A stretch of DNA of 14,893 nucleotides from JAZLFH01 sp045615705 (GTDB lineage: Bacteria > Bacillota > Clostridia > UMGS1883). This document shows positions 4,526 to 12,193 of this stretch, piece after piece (within the stretch, counting starts at the first letter, position 1; each line of letters starts with the position of its first letter). Under the pieces are notes generated by a model, which saw nothing but the letters and a program-made list of their open reading frames with translations, ran no database searches and was not told where the DNA came from. The stretch is taken from NCBI GenBank assembly GCA_045615705.1, contig JAZLFH010000041.1, positions 1 through 14,893 of the forward strand, read 5' to 3'. The position numbers and the translations under genes were made by a program.

Positions 4526-5686
4526 ATGACAAAAAGATGGACAAAAATTATTGTTTCTTCAATTATTATAGGCATTTTAACAGGCATTGTAGGATTTGCT
4601 TTTCACTATGTTACCGAACTTGTAACCGATTTTAGAAAATCAAATTCTTACATAATATATTTTTTACCTGTAATAGGTCTTTTTATAGCATATATGTACA
4701 GAAACGATTCCGGAAACTTAAACACTAACGGGATAGTTGTATCGGCAAGGAATAACGAAACTGCACCATTTATTGTCGCTCCGCTTATTTTTATAAGTGC
4801 GACATTGACACACTTGTTTGGCGGGTCTGCCGGTCGTGAAGGGGCAGCACTTCAACTTGGCGGAGGAATATCTTCGAAAGTATCCAAATGGTTTAGGTGT
4901 GATGAGGATGTTTCCCTTTTAATTGCTTCGGGCATGAGCGGGTGTTTTGCTTCTGTTTTTGCGACACCTGTAACATCGGTTGTTTTCGCCGTGGAGTTTA
5001 TCGGATTTAAAGAAATAAGTATGCTGAGTTTTATACCATGCATTATTTCGAGTGGCATTTCGTTTTTTGTGGCATATTTATTGGGAACGAAACCACTGAT
5101 ATTTACTTTTAGTTCAGAAAAATTTTCTGTATCATTATTACTTAAAGTAATCGTTGTAGCCTGTCTTTGTGCGTTAGTATCTTTTGTGTTTTGCCACTTT
5201 ATGCACAAGGTCGGATTTCTTGCAAAAAAAATTAAAAATCCTTATTACAGAGTTTTTATAGGAGGAATAATTGTTGTTATTCTTACTGTAATTTACGGCA
5301 GTTATGACTATAACGGTGTGGGAATGGATGTCATAAAAAATGCCATTTCCGGAAATGTTTTGAGTGAGGCTTTCCTGCTTAAAATGATTTTAACCGCCTT
5401 CACACTTGAATTTGGATTTAAAGGTGGGGAAGTGGTTCCTTCATTGTTTATCGGTGCAACTTTTGGTGGTGCTGTCGCAAGTATTATCGGACTTTCTATA
5501 CCGTTTGGGGCTTCTCTCGGCATGATTTGTCTCTTTTGCGGAATAACTAATTGTCCGATAGCCTCTTTAATTCTTGCATCAGAAGTATTTAGAGGGAATT
5601 CCGTTTTGTTGTTTGCCGTTGCATGTGCAATTTGTTACATTTTATCGGGAGAAGTTGCTCTTTATGATAAGAGGCGTAGGATATAA
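4526..5686 (+). CDS. CLC-family anion/proton antiporter, probably fluoride-type (CLC-F)
   Basis: This polytopic membrane protein of 386 residues has around ten hydrophobic segments. It is CLC-like in GGSAGREGAALQLGG, where Glu105 aligns with the gating glutamate, and in the central region GCFASVFATPVTSVVFAVEF. Two regions point to the fluoride branch. The second pore motif reads GGEVVPSLFIGATFG, with Glu302 where chloride CLCs have a GxFxP-type loop; CLC-F proteins carry GGEV(T/V)P there. The chloride GSGIP motif is replaced by NLNTNGI. CLC-F proteins export toxic fluoride in exchange for protons. No fluoride riboswitch is visible upstream, so expression may be constitutive. ATG 4526 is preferred over ATG 4514, with GGTGAT at 4516-4521 as a modest binding site. 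It could still be a general anion transporter. Confidence 0.85.
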   Translation: MTKRWTKIIVSSIIIGILTGIVGFAFHYVTELVTDFRKSNSYIIYFLPVIGLFIAYMYRNDSGNLNTNGIVVSARNNETAPFIVAPLIFISATLTHLFGGSAGREGAALQLGGGISSKVSKWFRCDEDVSLLIASGMSGCFASVFATPVTSVVFAVEFIGFKEISMLSFIPCIISSGISFFVAYLLGTKPLIFTFSSEKFSVSLLLKVIVVACLCALVSFVFCHFMHKVGFLAKKIKNPYYRVFIGGIIVVILTVIYGSYDYNGVGMDVIKNAISGNVLSEAFLLKMILTAFTLEFGFKGGEVVPSLFIGATFGGAVASIIGLSIPFGASLGMICLFCGITNCPIASLILASEVFRGNSVLLFAVACAICYILSGEVALYDKRRRI

Positions 5687-5695
5687 TCCCACGCC
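5673..5695. terminator. Hairpin between convergent CLC and membrane-protein genes
   Basis: GGCGT (5673-5677) pairs with ACGCC (5691-5695) and GGAT with ATCC inside, with one A-C mismatch. It spans the CLC stop codon and lies between two convergent genes. There is no clear T-tract on either side, so it may be a weak terminator or an mRNA end protector. Confidence 0.4.
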
Positions 5696-5705
5696 TGATG
5701 CTTGG

Positions 5706-6101
5706 TTATTCTTCTATATATAAGAAGCATGAAATGACAATTTGTGTTAACAACAATACTACTACGAAAGTCAGAATCAAAACTAATACAGCAAGAATAA
5801 TGCCAGGTGCAATAGATGCTATTGTAAATACAATTCCGCTTAACACAAAAAGTATTGATGCTGTAACAATACTTCTTACTATTGAAAGTTTTAATGTTCT
5901 TTTTAAACATTGTACTTCTTCCGATACTACTGAAGCTAAATAAATCGGATATAAGCCTATTACAGCGATAGAAAGCAGAGCGGTAAATACTGCAAGTATC
6001 TGAACAATTTCAACACTAAGAAAAAGCGATGCTGCTAAAAGAATCCCTAAAAGAGCAACTGCTGTTGCACCTATGGCGATCACAAAAGCTAACCAAAACA
6101 A
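5706..6101 (-). CDS. Small membrane protein of unknown function
   Basis: This 131-residue protein is almost entirely hydrophobic. About four membrane segments are visible: near residues 2-25 (WLAFVIAIGATAVALLGILL), 28-55, 75-95 (IVTASILFVLSGIVFTIAS) and 98-125, with a charged stretch between the second and third (SEEVQCLKRTLK). No family is recognised. I prefer the TTG at 6101 to the GTG at 6110, because that GTG is part of the ribosome binding site GGGAGGTGAT (6115-6106), which is correctly spaced for the TTG. It is transcribed alone, convergent with the CLC gene and divergent from ruvC. The small four-helix form with a polar middle loop could suit a channel, a holin-like protein or a stress membrane protein; none of these can be chosen from sequence. 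Confidence 0.75.
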   Translation of the reverse strand: MFWLAFVIAIGATAVALLGILLAASLFLSVEIVQILAVFTALLSIAVIGLYPIYLASVVSEEVQCLKRTLKLSIVRSIVTASILFVLSGIVFTIASIAPGIILAVLVLILTFVVVLLLTQIVISCFLYIEE

Positions 6102-6120
6102 AAAAATCACCTCCCAATAA

Positions 6121-6126
6121 ATTATA
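6121..6126 (-). promoter_or_regulatory. -10 element of the small membrane protein gene
   Basis: TATAAT on the minus strand, just five bases before GGGAGGTGAT. No good -35 is seen 17 bases upstream (ATCACA). The short leader matches other genes in this window. Confidence 0.45.
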
Positions 6127-6199
6127 TGAAATTGTAGTATTTTTGTGATTTTTGTCGCTTATTTTGGTTCTTTATTTTTAAGTTTAACGAGGTATATTT

Positions 6200-6700
6200 A
6201 TGATTATTTTGGGCATTGATCCGGGAATAGCAATAACAGGCATTGGCGTGATTGAAAAAAAAGCAAACGGATTGGTTGTTCCGCTTTTCTATGACCAAAT
6301 AACGACACCGGCACATACACCCCTTTCGGAAAGACTTAGCATAATATATGACAGTGTTACAAAAATAGTTGAAAAATTTAATCCGAATGTTATGTCGATT
6401 GAGGAATTGTTTTTCAACAATAATGCAAAAACCGCTTTTGCGGTAGGACAAGCAAGGGGAGTAATTATTTTGGCTGCGAAACAGCACAATATAGATATTT
6501 TTGAATACACTCCGTTACAGGTAAAGCAATCAGTTACAGGTTATGGCAGGGCTGATAAAAAGCAAATTCAACACATGGTTAAGATAATGCTTGGATTGAG
6601 TACAGTTCCAAAGCCTGATGATGTTGCAGATGCCTTGGCGGTAGCAATATGCCATAGTAATTCTGAACGATTTTTAAGTATAACGGAGGCGAAATTATGA
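6200..6700 (+). CDS. ruvC: Crossover junction endodeoxyribonuclease RuvC
   Basis: RuvC cuts Holliday junctions symmetrically at the end of recombinational repair, acting as a dimer with RuvAB and Mg2+. The 166 residues match the family. The RNase H-like acidic residues are visible: Asp7 in ILGIDPGIAITG, Glu68 in MSIEELFFN, and the C-terminal pair Asp141/Asp144 in KPDDVADALAVAICH. GYGRADKKQIQHMV matches the conserved basic DNA-binding segment. The ATG at 6200 has GAGG at 6189-6192. The stop overlaps the ruvA start (ATGA at 6697-6700), showing translational coupling. It is divergent from the small membrane protein gene. No LexA box is seen upstream. Confidence 0.97.
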   Translation: MIILGIDPGIAITGIGVIEKKANGLVVPLFYDQITTPAHTPLSERLSIIYDSVTKIVEKFNPNVMSIEELFFNNNAKTAFAVGQARGVIILAAKQHNIDIFEYTPLQVKQSVTGYGRADKKQIQHMVKIMLGLSTVPKPDDVADALAVAICHSNSERFLSITEAKL

Positions 6701-7290
6701 TTTCTCATCTAAACGGAACATTAGCTTCAAAGGGCGAAAATTTTATTTGCATAGATGTTAACGGATTTGGTGTACGGGTGTATATGCCTTTTTCTGATAT
6801 TGCAATGCTTTCAGGTATAGGAAGTAGTGTTTTTGTTCATACATATCTTTCTGTAAAAGAAGATGCCCTTGATTTGTATGGATTTTCCGATGTTGAAGGT
6901 CTTAATGCCTTTGAAAAACTTATTTCGGTAAATGGAGTGGGACCTAAGGCAGCACTTTCAATACTCAGCACGCTTTCTCCAAAAGAACTTTATATTGCAC
7001 TTTCATCAAATGATTCTAAGGCAATTTCAAGAGCTCAAGGAATAGGAACTAAGATTGCCCAACGAATTATTCTTGAACTAAAAGATAAAGTTACATCAAA
7101 TGAAGTAAGCGATGTATTAACTACAAACCGTACAACGAGTGAATTTGGGTCTGACAGTGCGGCGGTAAACGCTCTTATCGCACTCGGATGTTCACCATCA
7201 GCAGCACAAAAGGCAGTTGTTTCAGTCAGAAAAGATGATATGACAACCGAAGATATAATAAAAGCCGCATTAATTGTTCTTAAATCCTGA
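6697..7290 (+). CDS. ruvA: Holliday junction branch migration protein RuvA
   Basis: RuvA binds four-way junctions as a tetramer and loads RuvB. The 197-residue length is typical. The N-terminal OB-fold is about 1-62 (MISHLNGTLASKG, VNGFGVRVYMP). Two helix-hairpin-helix motifs follow: LISVNGVGPKAALSIL at 75-90 and AISRAQGIGTKIAQRIILEL at about 109-128. A linker then leads to the C-terminal RuvB-contacting domain, from about 150 (NALIALGCSPSAAQKAV). The start overlaps the ruvC stop by four bases. AAAGGAGG after the stop serves ruvB, 14 bases downstream. Confidence 0.97.
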   Translation: MISHLNGTLASKGENFICIDVNGFGVRVYMPFSDIAMLSGIGSSVFVHTYLSVKEDALDLYGFSDVEGLNAFEKLISVNGVGPKAALSILSTLSPKELYIALSSNDSKAISRAQGIGTKIAQRIILELKDKVTSNEVSDVLTTNRTTSEFGSDSAAVNALIALGCSPSAAQKAVVSVRKDDMTTEDIIKAALIVLKS

Positions 7291-7304
7291 AAAGGAGGAT
7301 AATT

Positions 7305-8330
7305 ATGGAATTTGATGACAGAATTATATCGTCAAGAAAACTTGAAACGGAAGATGAATCAGAAACAAGTTTACGCCCTCGCACTATGGACGAATATATC
7401 GGTCAAGAAAAAGTTAAAGAAAACTTAAAAGTGTATATAAGTGCCGCACTTGAAAGGCATGAGGCACTTGACCACTGTTTGTTTTATGGACCTCCAGGGC
7501 TTGGAAAGACAACTCTTGCAGGTGTCGTGGCAAACGAATTGGGAGTTAACTTGCGTGTAACAAGCGGTCCGGCTATTGAAAAACCTATGGATCTTGCTGC
7601 GATTTTAACTAATCTTGCACCTCACGATGTGTTGTTTGTCGATGAGATTCACCGTTTGTCAAGAAGTGTTGAGGAGATACTTTATCCTGCAATGGAAGAT
7701 TATTCTCTTGACATAATAGTTGGCAAAGGAGCAGGTGCACAGTCTGTAAGACTTAGCCTTCCACCGTTCACGCTTATTGGGGCTACGACAAGAGCAGGTC
7801 TTTTATCTGCACCTTTAAGGGACAGATTTGGGGTAATTGAAAGACTTGAAATGTACACTTCTGAGGAACTTGCAACAATAATCAACAGAAGTGCCGACAT
7901 AATGAATATTGATATAGTTCAAAGCGGTGCTTTGGAACTGGCACGCCGTTCTCGAGGAACTCCAAGAATTGCAAACCGACTTTTAAAAAGAGTGCGTGAT
8001 TTTGCACAGGTTATGTCCAACGGCAATATTACCGAAAAAATTGCTGATGAATCGCTCACAAGACTGGAAATAGATAAATTGGGACTTGATGCGGTAGACA
8101 AGAGAATAATGATGTCAATAATGGAAAAATTCTCAGGTGGTCCGGTTGGACTTGACACATTGGCAGCAACAATTGGAGAAGATTCTGTTACAATAGAAGA
8201 TGTTTACGAGCCATATCTCTTACAACTTGGATTTTTAAACAGAACACCAAGGGGGAGAATGGCTACAATTTCAGCCTATGAGCATTACGGAGTTTCTCTT
8301 CCGAAAAATTATCAAGGAAGTTTACTTTAA
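7305..8330 (+). CDS. ruvB: Holliday junction branch migration helicase RuvB
   Basis: RuvB is the AAA+ ring motor that pumps DNA through the RuvA-bound junction. The 341 residues match the family. Visible motifs are Walker A GPPGLGKTT at 62-70, Walker B FVDEIHR at 111-117, sensor 1 GATTRAG at 159-165 with APLRDRFG (sensor/arginine finger region), and a C-terminal winged helix with TPRGRMATISAYEHYG. AAAGGAGG lies seven bases before the ATG. The stop shares one base with the next start (TAATG at 8328-8332), tying the following ChrA-type genes to the ruv operon. Confidence 0.98.
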   Translation: MEFDDRIISSRKLETEDESETSLRPRTMDEYIGQEKVKENLKVYISAALERHEALDHCLFYGPPGLGKTTLAGVVANELGVNLRVTSGPAIEKPMDLAAILTNLAPHDVLFVDEIHRLSRSVEEILYPAMEDYSLDIIVGKGAGAQSVRLSLPPFTLIGATTRAGLLSAPLRDRFGVIERLEMYTSEELATIINRSADIMNIDIVQSGALELARRSRGTPRIANRLLKRVRDFAQVMSNGNITEKIADESLTRLEIDKLGLDAVDKRIMMSIMEKFSGGPVGLDTLAATIGEDSVTIEDVYEPYLLQLGFLNRTPRGRMATISAYEHYGVSLPKNYQGSLL

Positions 8331-8866
8331 TGAAAGAACTTTTTGAAATCTTTATTGTATTTTTTAGAATAGGTCTTTTTACTTTTGGAGGCGGCTACGC
8401 TATGTTGCCTCTTATTGAGCGTGAAGTTGTAGGCAATAAGAAATGGGCTACAAAAGAGGATATGACAAATTATATTGCTCTTTCACAATGCACGCCGGGT
8501 GTTTTGGCTGTAAATTGTGCAACTTTTGTGGGATACAAAAAAAGAAAATTTTTAGGTTCAGTATTTGCCACGATAGGAGTCGTCCTCCCATCTGTCATAA
8601 TCATAACAATTATCGCAACATTTATTTCAAATTTTGCAGAATATGAAATTACAAAAAGAATTTTTGCCGGAGTTAGAATTTGCGTAGGGGCTTTAATCAT
8701 AAACACCGTTATAAATCTCTGTAAATCAAATGTGAAAGATTTTGTGGGATTAGTTTTGTTTGTTTTAGGCTTTTTAGCAACTCTTTTTTTCTCATCTCCC
8801 GTCATTTGCATCGTTATTTCTTTGATTGTCGGTCTTTTGGTTTATAGGGGAGGCGACAAAAATTGA
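8330..8866 (+). CDS. ChrA-family transporter, first single-domain subunit
   Basis: This 178-residue membrane protein matches one CHR domain. The ends of the domain are clear: FFRIGLFTFGGGYAMLPLIE at about 11-30 and SQCTPGVLAVNCATFVGYK at about 52-70. About five hydrophobic segments follow. Short ChrA proteins usually come in pairs from adjacent genes, as here, and together replace the long two-domain chromate exporter. Some export chromate; for many anaerobe homologues the substrate is unknown. Its ATG overlaps the ruvB stop and no separate binding site or promoter is visible, so it is probably translated by coupling. Its own stop overlaps the start of the second subunit. Confidence 0.88.
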   Translation: MKELFEIFIVFFRIGLFTFGGGYAMLPLIEREVVGNKKWATKEDMTNYIALSQCTPGVLAVNCATFVGYKKRKFLGSVFATIGVVLPSVIIITIIATFISNFAEYEITKRIFAGVRICVGALIINTVINLCKSNVKDFVGLVLFVLGFLATLFFSSPVICIVISLIVGLLVYRGGDKN

Positions 8867-9393
8867 CTTTTCTTCTTCTGTTTTTTGAATTTTTTAAAGC
8901 CGGTCTTTTTGCGGTAGGGGGAGGACTTGCTACAATTCCGTTTTTATATCAAATATCTGACAAGTACGGTTGGTTTACACATGAGGTACTTGTAAATATG
9001 ATAGCAGTTTCAGAATCAACACCGGGTCCTATCGGGATAAATATGGCTACTTACTCGGGATTTATGACAGAGGGTCTGTTGGGCGGAGTTGTTGCTACAA
9101 TAGGCGTTATTGCACCGTCGTTTATTATTGGAATAATTGCAATAAGACTAATGGAAAAATATTCGCAAAATATTTATTTAAAATCTGCATTTAAGGCAAT
9201 TCGGGCAACAGTTACCGGTCTTATATTGGCGATAGGGTATGGTATTGTAAAAAACTGTGTCTACACCGAAAGACTGAATGTTCTTGCTGTGATTATGTTC
9301 TTGACTCTGCTTTTTGCTATGCGAAAATTTAAGATTCACCCTATTATATACATAATTTTATCGGCTATTGTCGGCATCTTTATTTCACTTTGA
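8863..9393 (+). CDS. ChrA-family transporter, second single-domain subunit
   Basis: This 176-residue membrane protein is homologous to its neighbour. It has FFKAGLFAVGGGLATIPFLY at about 8-27 and SESTPGPIGINMATYSGF at about 50-67, followed by four or five further hydrophobic segments. The start is TTG at 8863, sharing bases with the previous stop (TTGA). It is supported by GGGGAGG at 8847-8853, nine bases upstream. The two subunits probably form an antiparallel heterodimer, as proposed for short ChrA pairs. The substrate may be chromate, sulfate-like or another anion and cannot be read from sequence. No terminator follows; the next gene has its own promoter. Confidence 0.88.
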   Translation: MTFLLLFFEFFKAGLFAVGGGLATIPFLYQISDKYGWFTHEVLVNMIAVSESTPGPIGINMATYSGFMTEGLLGGVVATIGVIAPSFIIGIIAIRLMEKYSQNIYLKSAFKAIRATVTGLILAIGYGIVKNCVYTERLNVLAVIMFLTLLFAMRKFKIHPIIYIILSAIVGIFISL

Positions 9394-9445
9394 TGTTAAA
9401 GTTATGTTAAATTAATATTAATGAGTTTATGTTTTTGTCAAATTG

Positions 9446-9454
9446 TGATATACT
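9446..9454 (+). promoter_or_regulatory. Extended -10 of the amidase gene promoter
   Basis: TG-A-TATACT (TG at 9446-9447, hexamer 9449-9454). The -35 region 17 bases upstream (TTTATG) is poor, as is common for extended -10 promoters. GGAGG follows at 9467-9471. Confidence 0.5.
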
Positions 9455-9478
9455 TTTTGTGAATTTGGAGGAATTTTT

Positions 9479-10960
9479 GTGAGAAAAAGTGTATCGTTTT
9501 TTATTTTAATTACATTTTTGCTTTCGCTTACAATCAGCGTTAAAGCCTTTGATATTACTTATAACGGTAAAACCGAAGATTACAACAGGGGGGCTATCGG
9601 CATCATGGTCAACGATAAAGAGGTTGTGCTAAAAGAGATGCCTGCCATACTGTTAAACGGTCGCACTTTGGTTCCTGTTAGAGAAGTATTTGAATCTTTG
9701 GGTGCGATTGTTACATGGAAGGATATTACACAGCAAGTTGTTATTTCATATAACGGAAATAAAATAACGCTTACTTTGGGAGAACGCAAAATCAAAATTA
9801 ACGACAAAAAATTTATATATATTGATGACAATGAAATGCCACCGATAATCATAAACGACAAGACTATGGTACCTGTTAGAATAATTTCGGAAAATCTAGG
9901 TTTTATTGTGGATTGGATTGATGAAACATTTTCCGTTAACATTAAAGAAAAAAAAGAAATTTCTCCGATTTCAACAACAAAACCAATAACAATAAGCACA
10001 GAAAATAAGACAAAAATCACTTCTGTCAAACAAGAAAAGTCATCAAGTAATGATGTAATATATCTTTCGATGCAAAAAGGCATTGAACCAAAAATTACTC
10101 GCATGTCAAACCCTGAACGAGTGGTTTTAGATTTTTATGGTGCAGTAATAACGGCTTCGGGAACACAAACAAATATTAGTGGTAATTTCGTTAACAATGT
10201 AAGATACGCAAACCATGAAGATATGGCCCGTTTTGTGTTAGATGTAGAAAATCAACCCGATGTTTCGGTTGGTTTAACTGAATCCGAAGCAATTATTAGG
10301 ATTTCAGCCGCAAAAGATGCATCAAATCCGAGCTTTAACACTTCAAAAGAAAAGAAAAAGGCTCCTGTTAAAATTTCATTAAACAAGGTTGTTATTGATG
10401 CAGGTCATGGCGGAACAGATATTGGTGCATCGTATAAAAATGAAGATGGAGAATTTGAAATTAAAGAAGCTCCCATAAACCTTGATATCGCAAAAAGAGT
10501 AAAATCCTATCTTGAAAAAGAAGGATTAGATGTTGTTATGACTCGCTCGACAGACACTTATGTTGCACTTGCAGACAGAGTTGAAAAATCAATTAATTCA
10601 GGTGCATGTATATTTGTGAGCATACACTGTAATGCAATGGAAAATTCTCCGGAAACTAAAGGTTCTATGGTGTTTTATGACCAAAACTCAGAGTATGATT
10701 CAAAAATTAATCCTAAAACCCTTTCAAATAACATTTTGTCAAATGTCATTTCAAATACCGAATTTGTTGATAAAGGTGTTAGGGATGGGAGTACACTTTA
10801 TGTACTTAAAAAGAACCTGATTCCGGCCGTCTTGGTAGAAACTGCTTTTATTACAAATGACGAAGATCGTGAAAATTTAAACGATGAAAAAGTCAGAGAA
10901 AAAATTGCAAAAGGAATCGCAGAAGGAATCATTAAAACTATTAATTCGGTAAATAAATAG
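9479..10960 (+). CDS. Secreted N-acetylmuramoyl-L-alanine amidase (Amidase_3) with stalk and AMIN domains
   Basis: This exported zinc enzyme cuts the bond between muramic acid and the stem peptide in peptidoglycan. It has 493 residues. A signal peptide covers about 1-23 (MRKSVSFFILITFLLSLTIS, then VKA-F). A copper-amine-oxidase N-terminal-like domain spans about 41-155, with two tandem units containing RTLVPVREVFESLG and KTMVPVRIISENLG. A Ser/Thr/Lys linker follows at 158-193, then an AMIN wall-targeting domain at about 193-283. Amidase_3 spans about 299-488, with zinc ligands His310 (DAGHGG), Glu330 (KEAPINLD) and His383 (SIHCNA), and catalytic Glu454 (VETAFITND). The start is GTG with GGAGG seven bases before it. 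A role in wall turnover, daughter-cell separation or spore formation is plausible; the sequence does not decide. Confidence 0.95.
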   Translation: MRKSVSFFILITFLLSLTISVKAFDITYNGKTEDYNRGAIGIMVNDKEVVLKEMPAILLNGRTLVPVREVFESLGAIVTWKDITQQVVISYNGNKITLTLGERKIKINDKKFIYIDDNEMPPIIINDKTMVPVRIISENLGFIVDWIDETFSVNIKEKKEISPISTTKPITISTENKTKITSVKQEKSSSNDVIYLSMQKGIEPKITRMSNPERVVLDFYGAVITASGTQTNISGNFVNNVRYANHEDMARFVLDVENQPDVSVGLTESEAIIRISAAKDASNPSFNTSKEKKKAPVKISLNKVVIDAGHGGTDIGASYKNEDGEFEIKEAPINLDIAKRVKSYLEKEGLDVVMTRSTDTYVALADRVEKSINSGACIFVSIHCNAMENSPETKGSMVFYDQNSEYDSKINPKTLSNNILSNVISNTEFVDKGVRDGSTLYVLKKNLIPAVLVETAFITNDEDRENLNDEKVREKIAKGIAEGIIKTINSVNK

Positions 10961-11191
10961 TTTTTGTCTTAATAAAATACACACGACAATTACAGTAAGA
11001 CATAAAAGTGAAATATCGTTCATTGTTTAAATAATTTTGTATATCACAAAACAAATGATTTAATATTAAACAAGGGAGAGGCGTTAAACCTCGCAGTTAT
11101 ATTTACAATAAAAAGTCAACATCTAATTCAACAAAATAAAAATTTTGTTGAATGGGGAACAATATGAATTTAATGTAAAGGAGCGTTTGAT
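10961..11191 (+). other. AT-rich leader region of the recombinase gene with nested inverted repeats
   Basis: There is no gene in this 231-base gap. TGTCTTA (10965-10971) and TAAGACA (10996-11002) are inverted after the amidase stop but have no T-tract. TTGTTTAA (11023-11030) pairs with TTAAACAA (11066-11073), enclosing TTTTGT-atatc-ACAAAA (11035-11051). A 28-bp palindrome follows at 11126-11153. A possible promoter is TTGTAT (11038-11043) with TAATAT 18 bases on. An alternative is TTGTTG in the palindrome's right arm with TTTAAT 18 bases on, which would put the transcript start almost at the ribosome binding site. Confidence 0.4.
11126..11153. repeat. 28-bp perfect palindrome, 11-6-11 dif-like geometry, in front of the recombinase
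   Basis: The left arm ATTCAACAAAA (11126-11136), centre TAAAAA, and right arm TTTTGTTGAAT (11143-11153) form a perfect inverted repeat. The right arm matches the E. coli XerD half-site TTATGTTAAAT at 9 of 11 positions. There is no T-tract after it, so it is not a normal terminator. It may be a recombinase binding site, an operator or an mRNA hairpin. Confidence 0.6.
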
Positions 11192-12163
11192 TTGGATAAA
11201 ATAAAACAATATAGCGATATTCCTCAATCTGCTCGCTCTTTTCTTAGTTATGTTTCAAGTATTAAAGGAAAATCTGATAAAACAATAAATGAATATTACT
11301 ATGATTTAAGAACTTTTTTTAGATTCATGAAATGTTATCGCAACATTTCCTCTTTTGATGAATTTGAATCAATTGATGTATCTGATATCAATGATGAATT
11401 CATAAGTACAATTATAATTGATGAACTGTATGAGTTCATGCTTTTTGTAAATAAATCTCGAAGCAATTCCCAAACATCTCGAGCTCGCAAGGTTTCGTGC
11501 TTGCGTTCGTATTTTAACTACCTTACATCGAAAGCCCATAAAATTAATGTAAATATTGCAAAAGACCTTGAATCGCCAAAAATTCCCGCAAAACTCCCAA
11601 TTTATTTAACTTTGGAAGAAAGCAGGAAATTACTGGAAAATATAGACGGAGAGTTTAAAATAAGAGATTATGCGATTATAACGCTGTTTTTAAACTGTGG
11701 AATGCGTCTGTCGGAACTTGTGGGGATAAATCTTTCCGATATAAAAGAAGACAGCATAGTAGTTACCGGAAAAGGCAATAAACAGCGAACAATATATCTC
11801 AATCACGCCTGTCAAACAGCACTTTCCGAGTATATGAGGATTCGTCCGCATGATAATGTAATTGACAGGAATGCGTTATTTTTAAGCAAACAAAACAAAC
11901 GAATATCCAATAATATGGTATATAGGATTGTCAGAAAAAATCTTGAAAACGCAGGTCTTGACACAACGAAATTTTCTACTCATAAACTTCGTCATACTGC
12001 GGCAACACTTATGTATCAACACGGGAATGTTGATGTAAGGACGCTCCAAGCGATTCTCGGGCACGAGCAGTTATCAACGACTCAAATATATACGCACTTA
12101 AATGATGACAAACTCCGTGAAGCGGTAAACAAAAACCCACTTGCGGATATTAATGAAAAATAA
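11192..12163 (+). CDS. XerC/XerD-type tyrosine recombinase
   Basis: This 323-residue protein has a SAM-like core-binding domain at about 10-120 (ARSFLSYVSSIKGKSDKTIN) and a catalytic domain from about 140. The catalytic set is complete: Arg172 in NCGMRLSELVG, Lys194 in VTGKGNKQR, His264 and Arg267 in STHKLRHTAATL, His291 in LGHEQLSTTQ, and nucleophile Tyr300 in IYTHL. It is somewhat longer than E. coli XerC/XerD (about 298) because of the N-terminus and an extra loop near 55-75. The family resolves chromosome dimers at dif or moves mobile elements. Absence of neighbouring phage genes favours a housekeeping role. The start is TTG at 11192, with AAAGGAG (11177-11183) eight bases upstream. XerC cannot be told from XerD by eye. 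A bidirectional terminator overlaps its stop. Confidence 0.9.
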   Translation: MDKIKQYSDIPQSARSFLSYVSSIKGKSDKTINEYYYDLRTFFRFMKCYRNISSFDEFESIDVSDINDEFISTIIIDELYEFMLFVNKSRSNSQTSRARKVSCLRSYFNYLTSKAHKINVNIAKDLESPKIPAKLPIYLTLEESRKLLENIDGEFKIRDYAIITLFLNCGMRLSELVGINLSDIKEDSIVVTGKGNKQRTIYLNHACQTALSEYMRIRPHDNVIDRNALFLSKQNKRISNNMVYRIVRKNLENAGLDTTKFSTHKLRHTAATLMYQHGNVDVRTLQAILGHEQLSTTQIYTHLNDDKLREAVNKNPLADINEK

Positions 12164-12193
12164 AGAGCAACCGATTCGGTTGCTCTTTATTTT
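12157..12193. terminator. Bidirectional terminator between the recombinase and DUF1015 genes
   Basis: AAAATAAAGAGCAACCG (12157-12173), loop ATT, CGGTTGCTCTTTATTTT (12177-12193): 17 perfect base pairs, A-rich on one side and T-rich on the other. It contains the recombinase stop codon and reaches the stop codon of the opposing gene. Confidence 0.92.

Noticed and set aside
5698..5943. 81-residue plus-strand open frame opposite the small membrane protein
   Set aside because: The minus-strand frame has clear membrane segments, a -10 and a strong binding site; this one has none of these.
9410..9421. ATTAATATTAAT palindrome upstream of the amidase
   Set aside because: Short AT-only palindrome, expected by chance in such AT-rich DNA.
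9580..10104. 174-residue minus-strand open frame within the amidase gene
   Set aside because: Antisense shadow of a well-supported amidase with domain structure.
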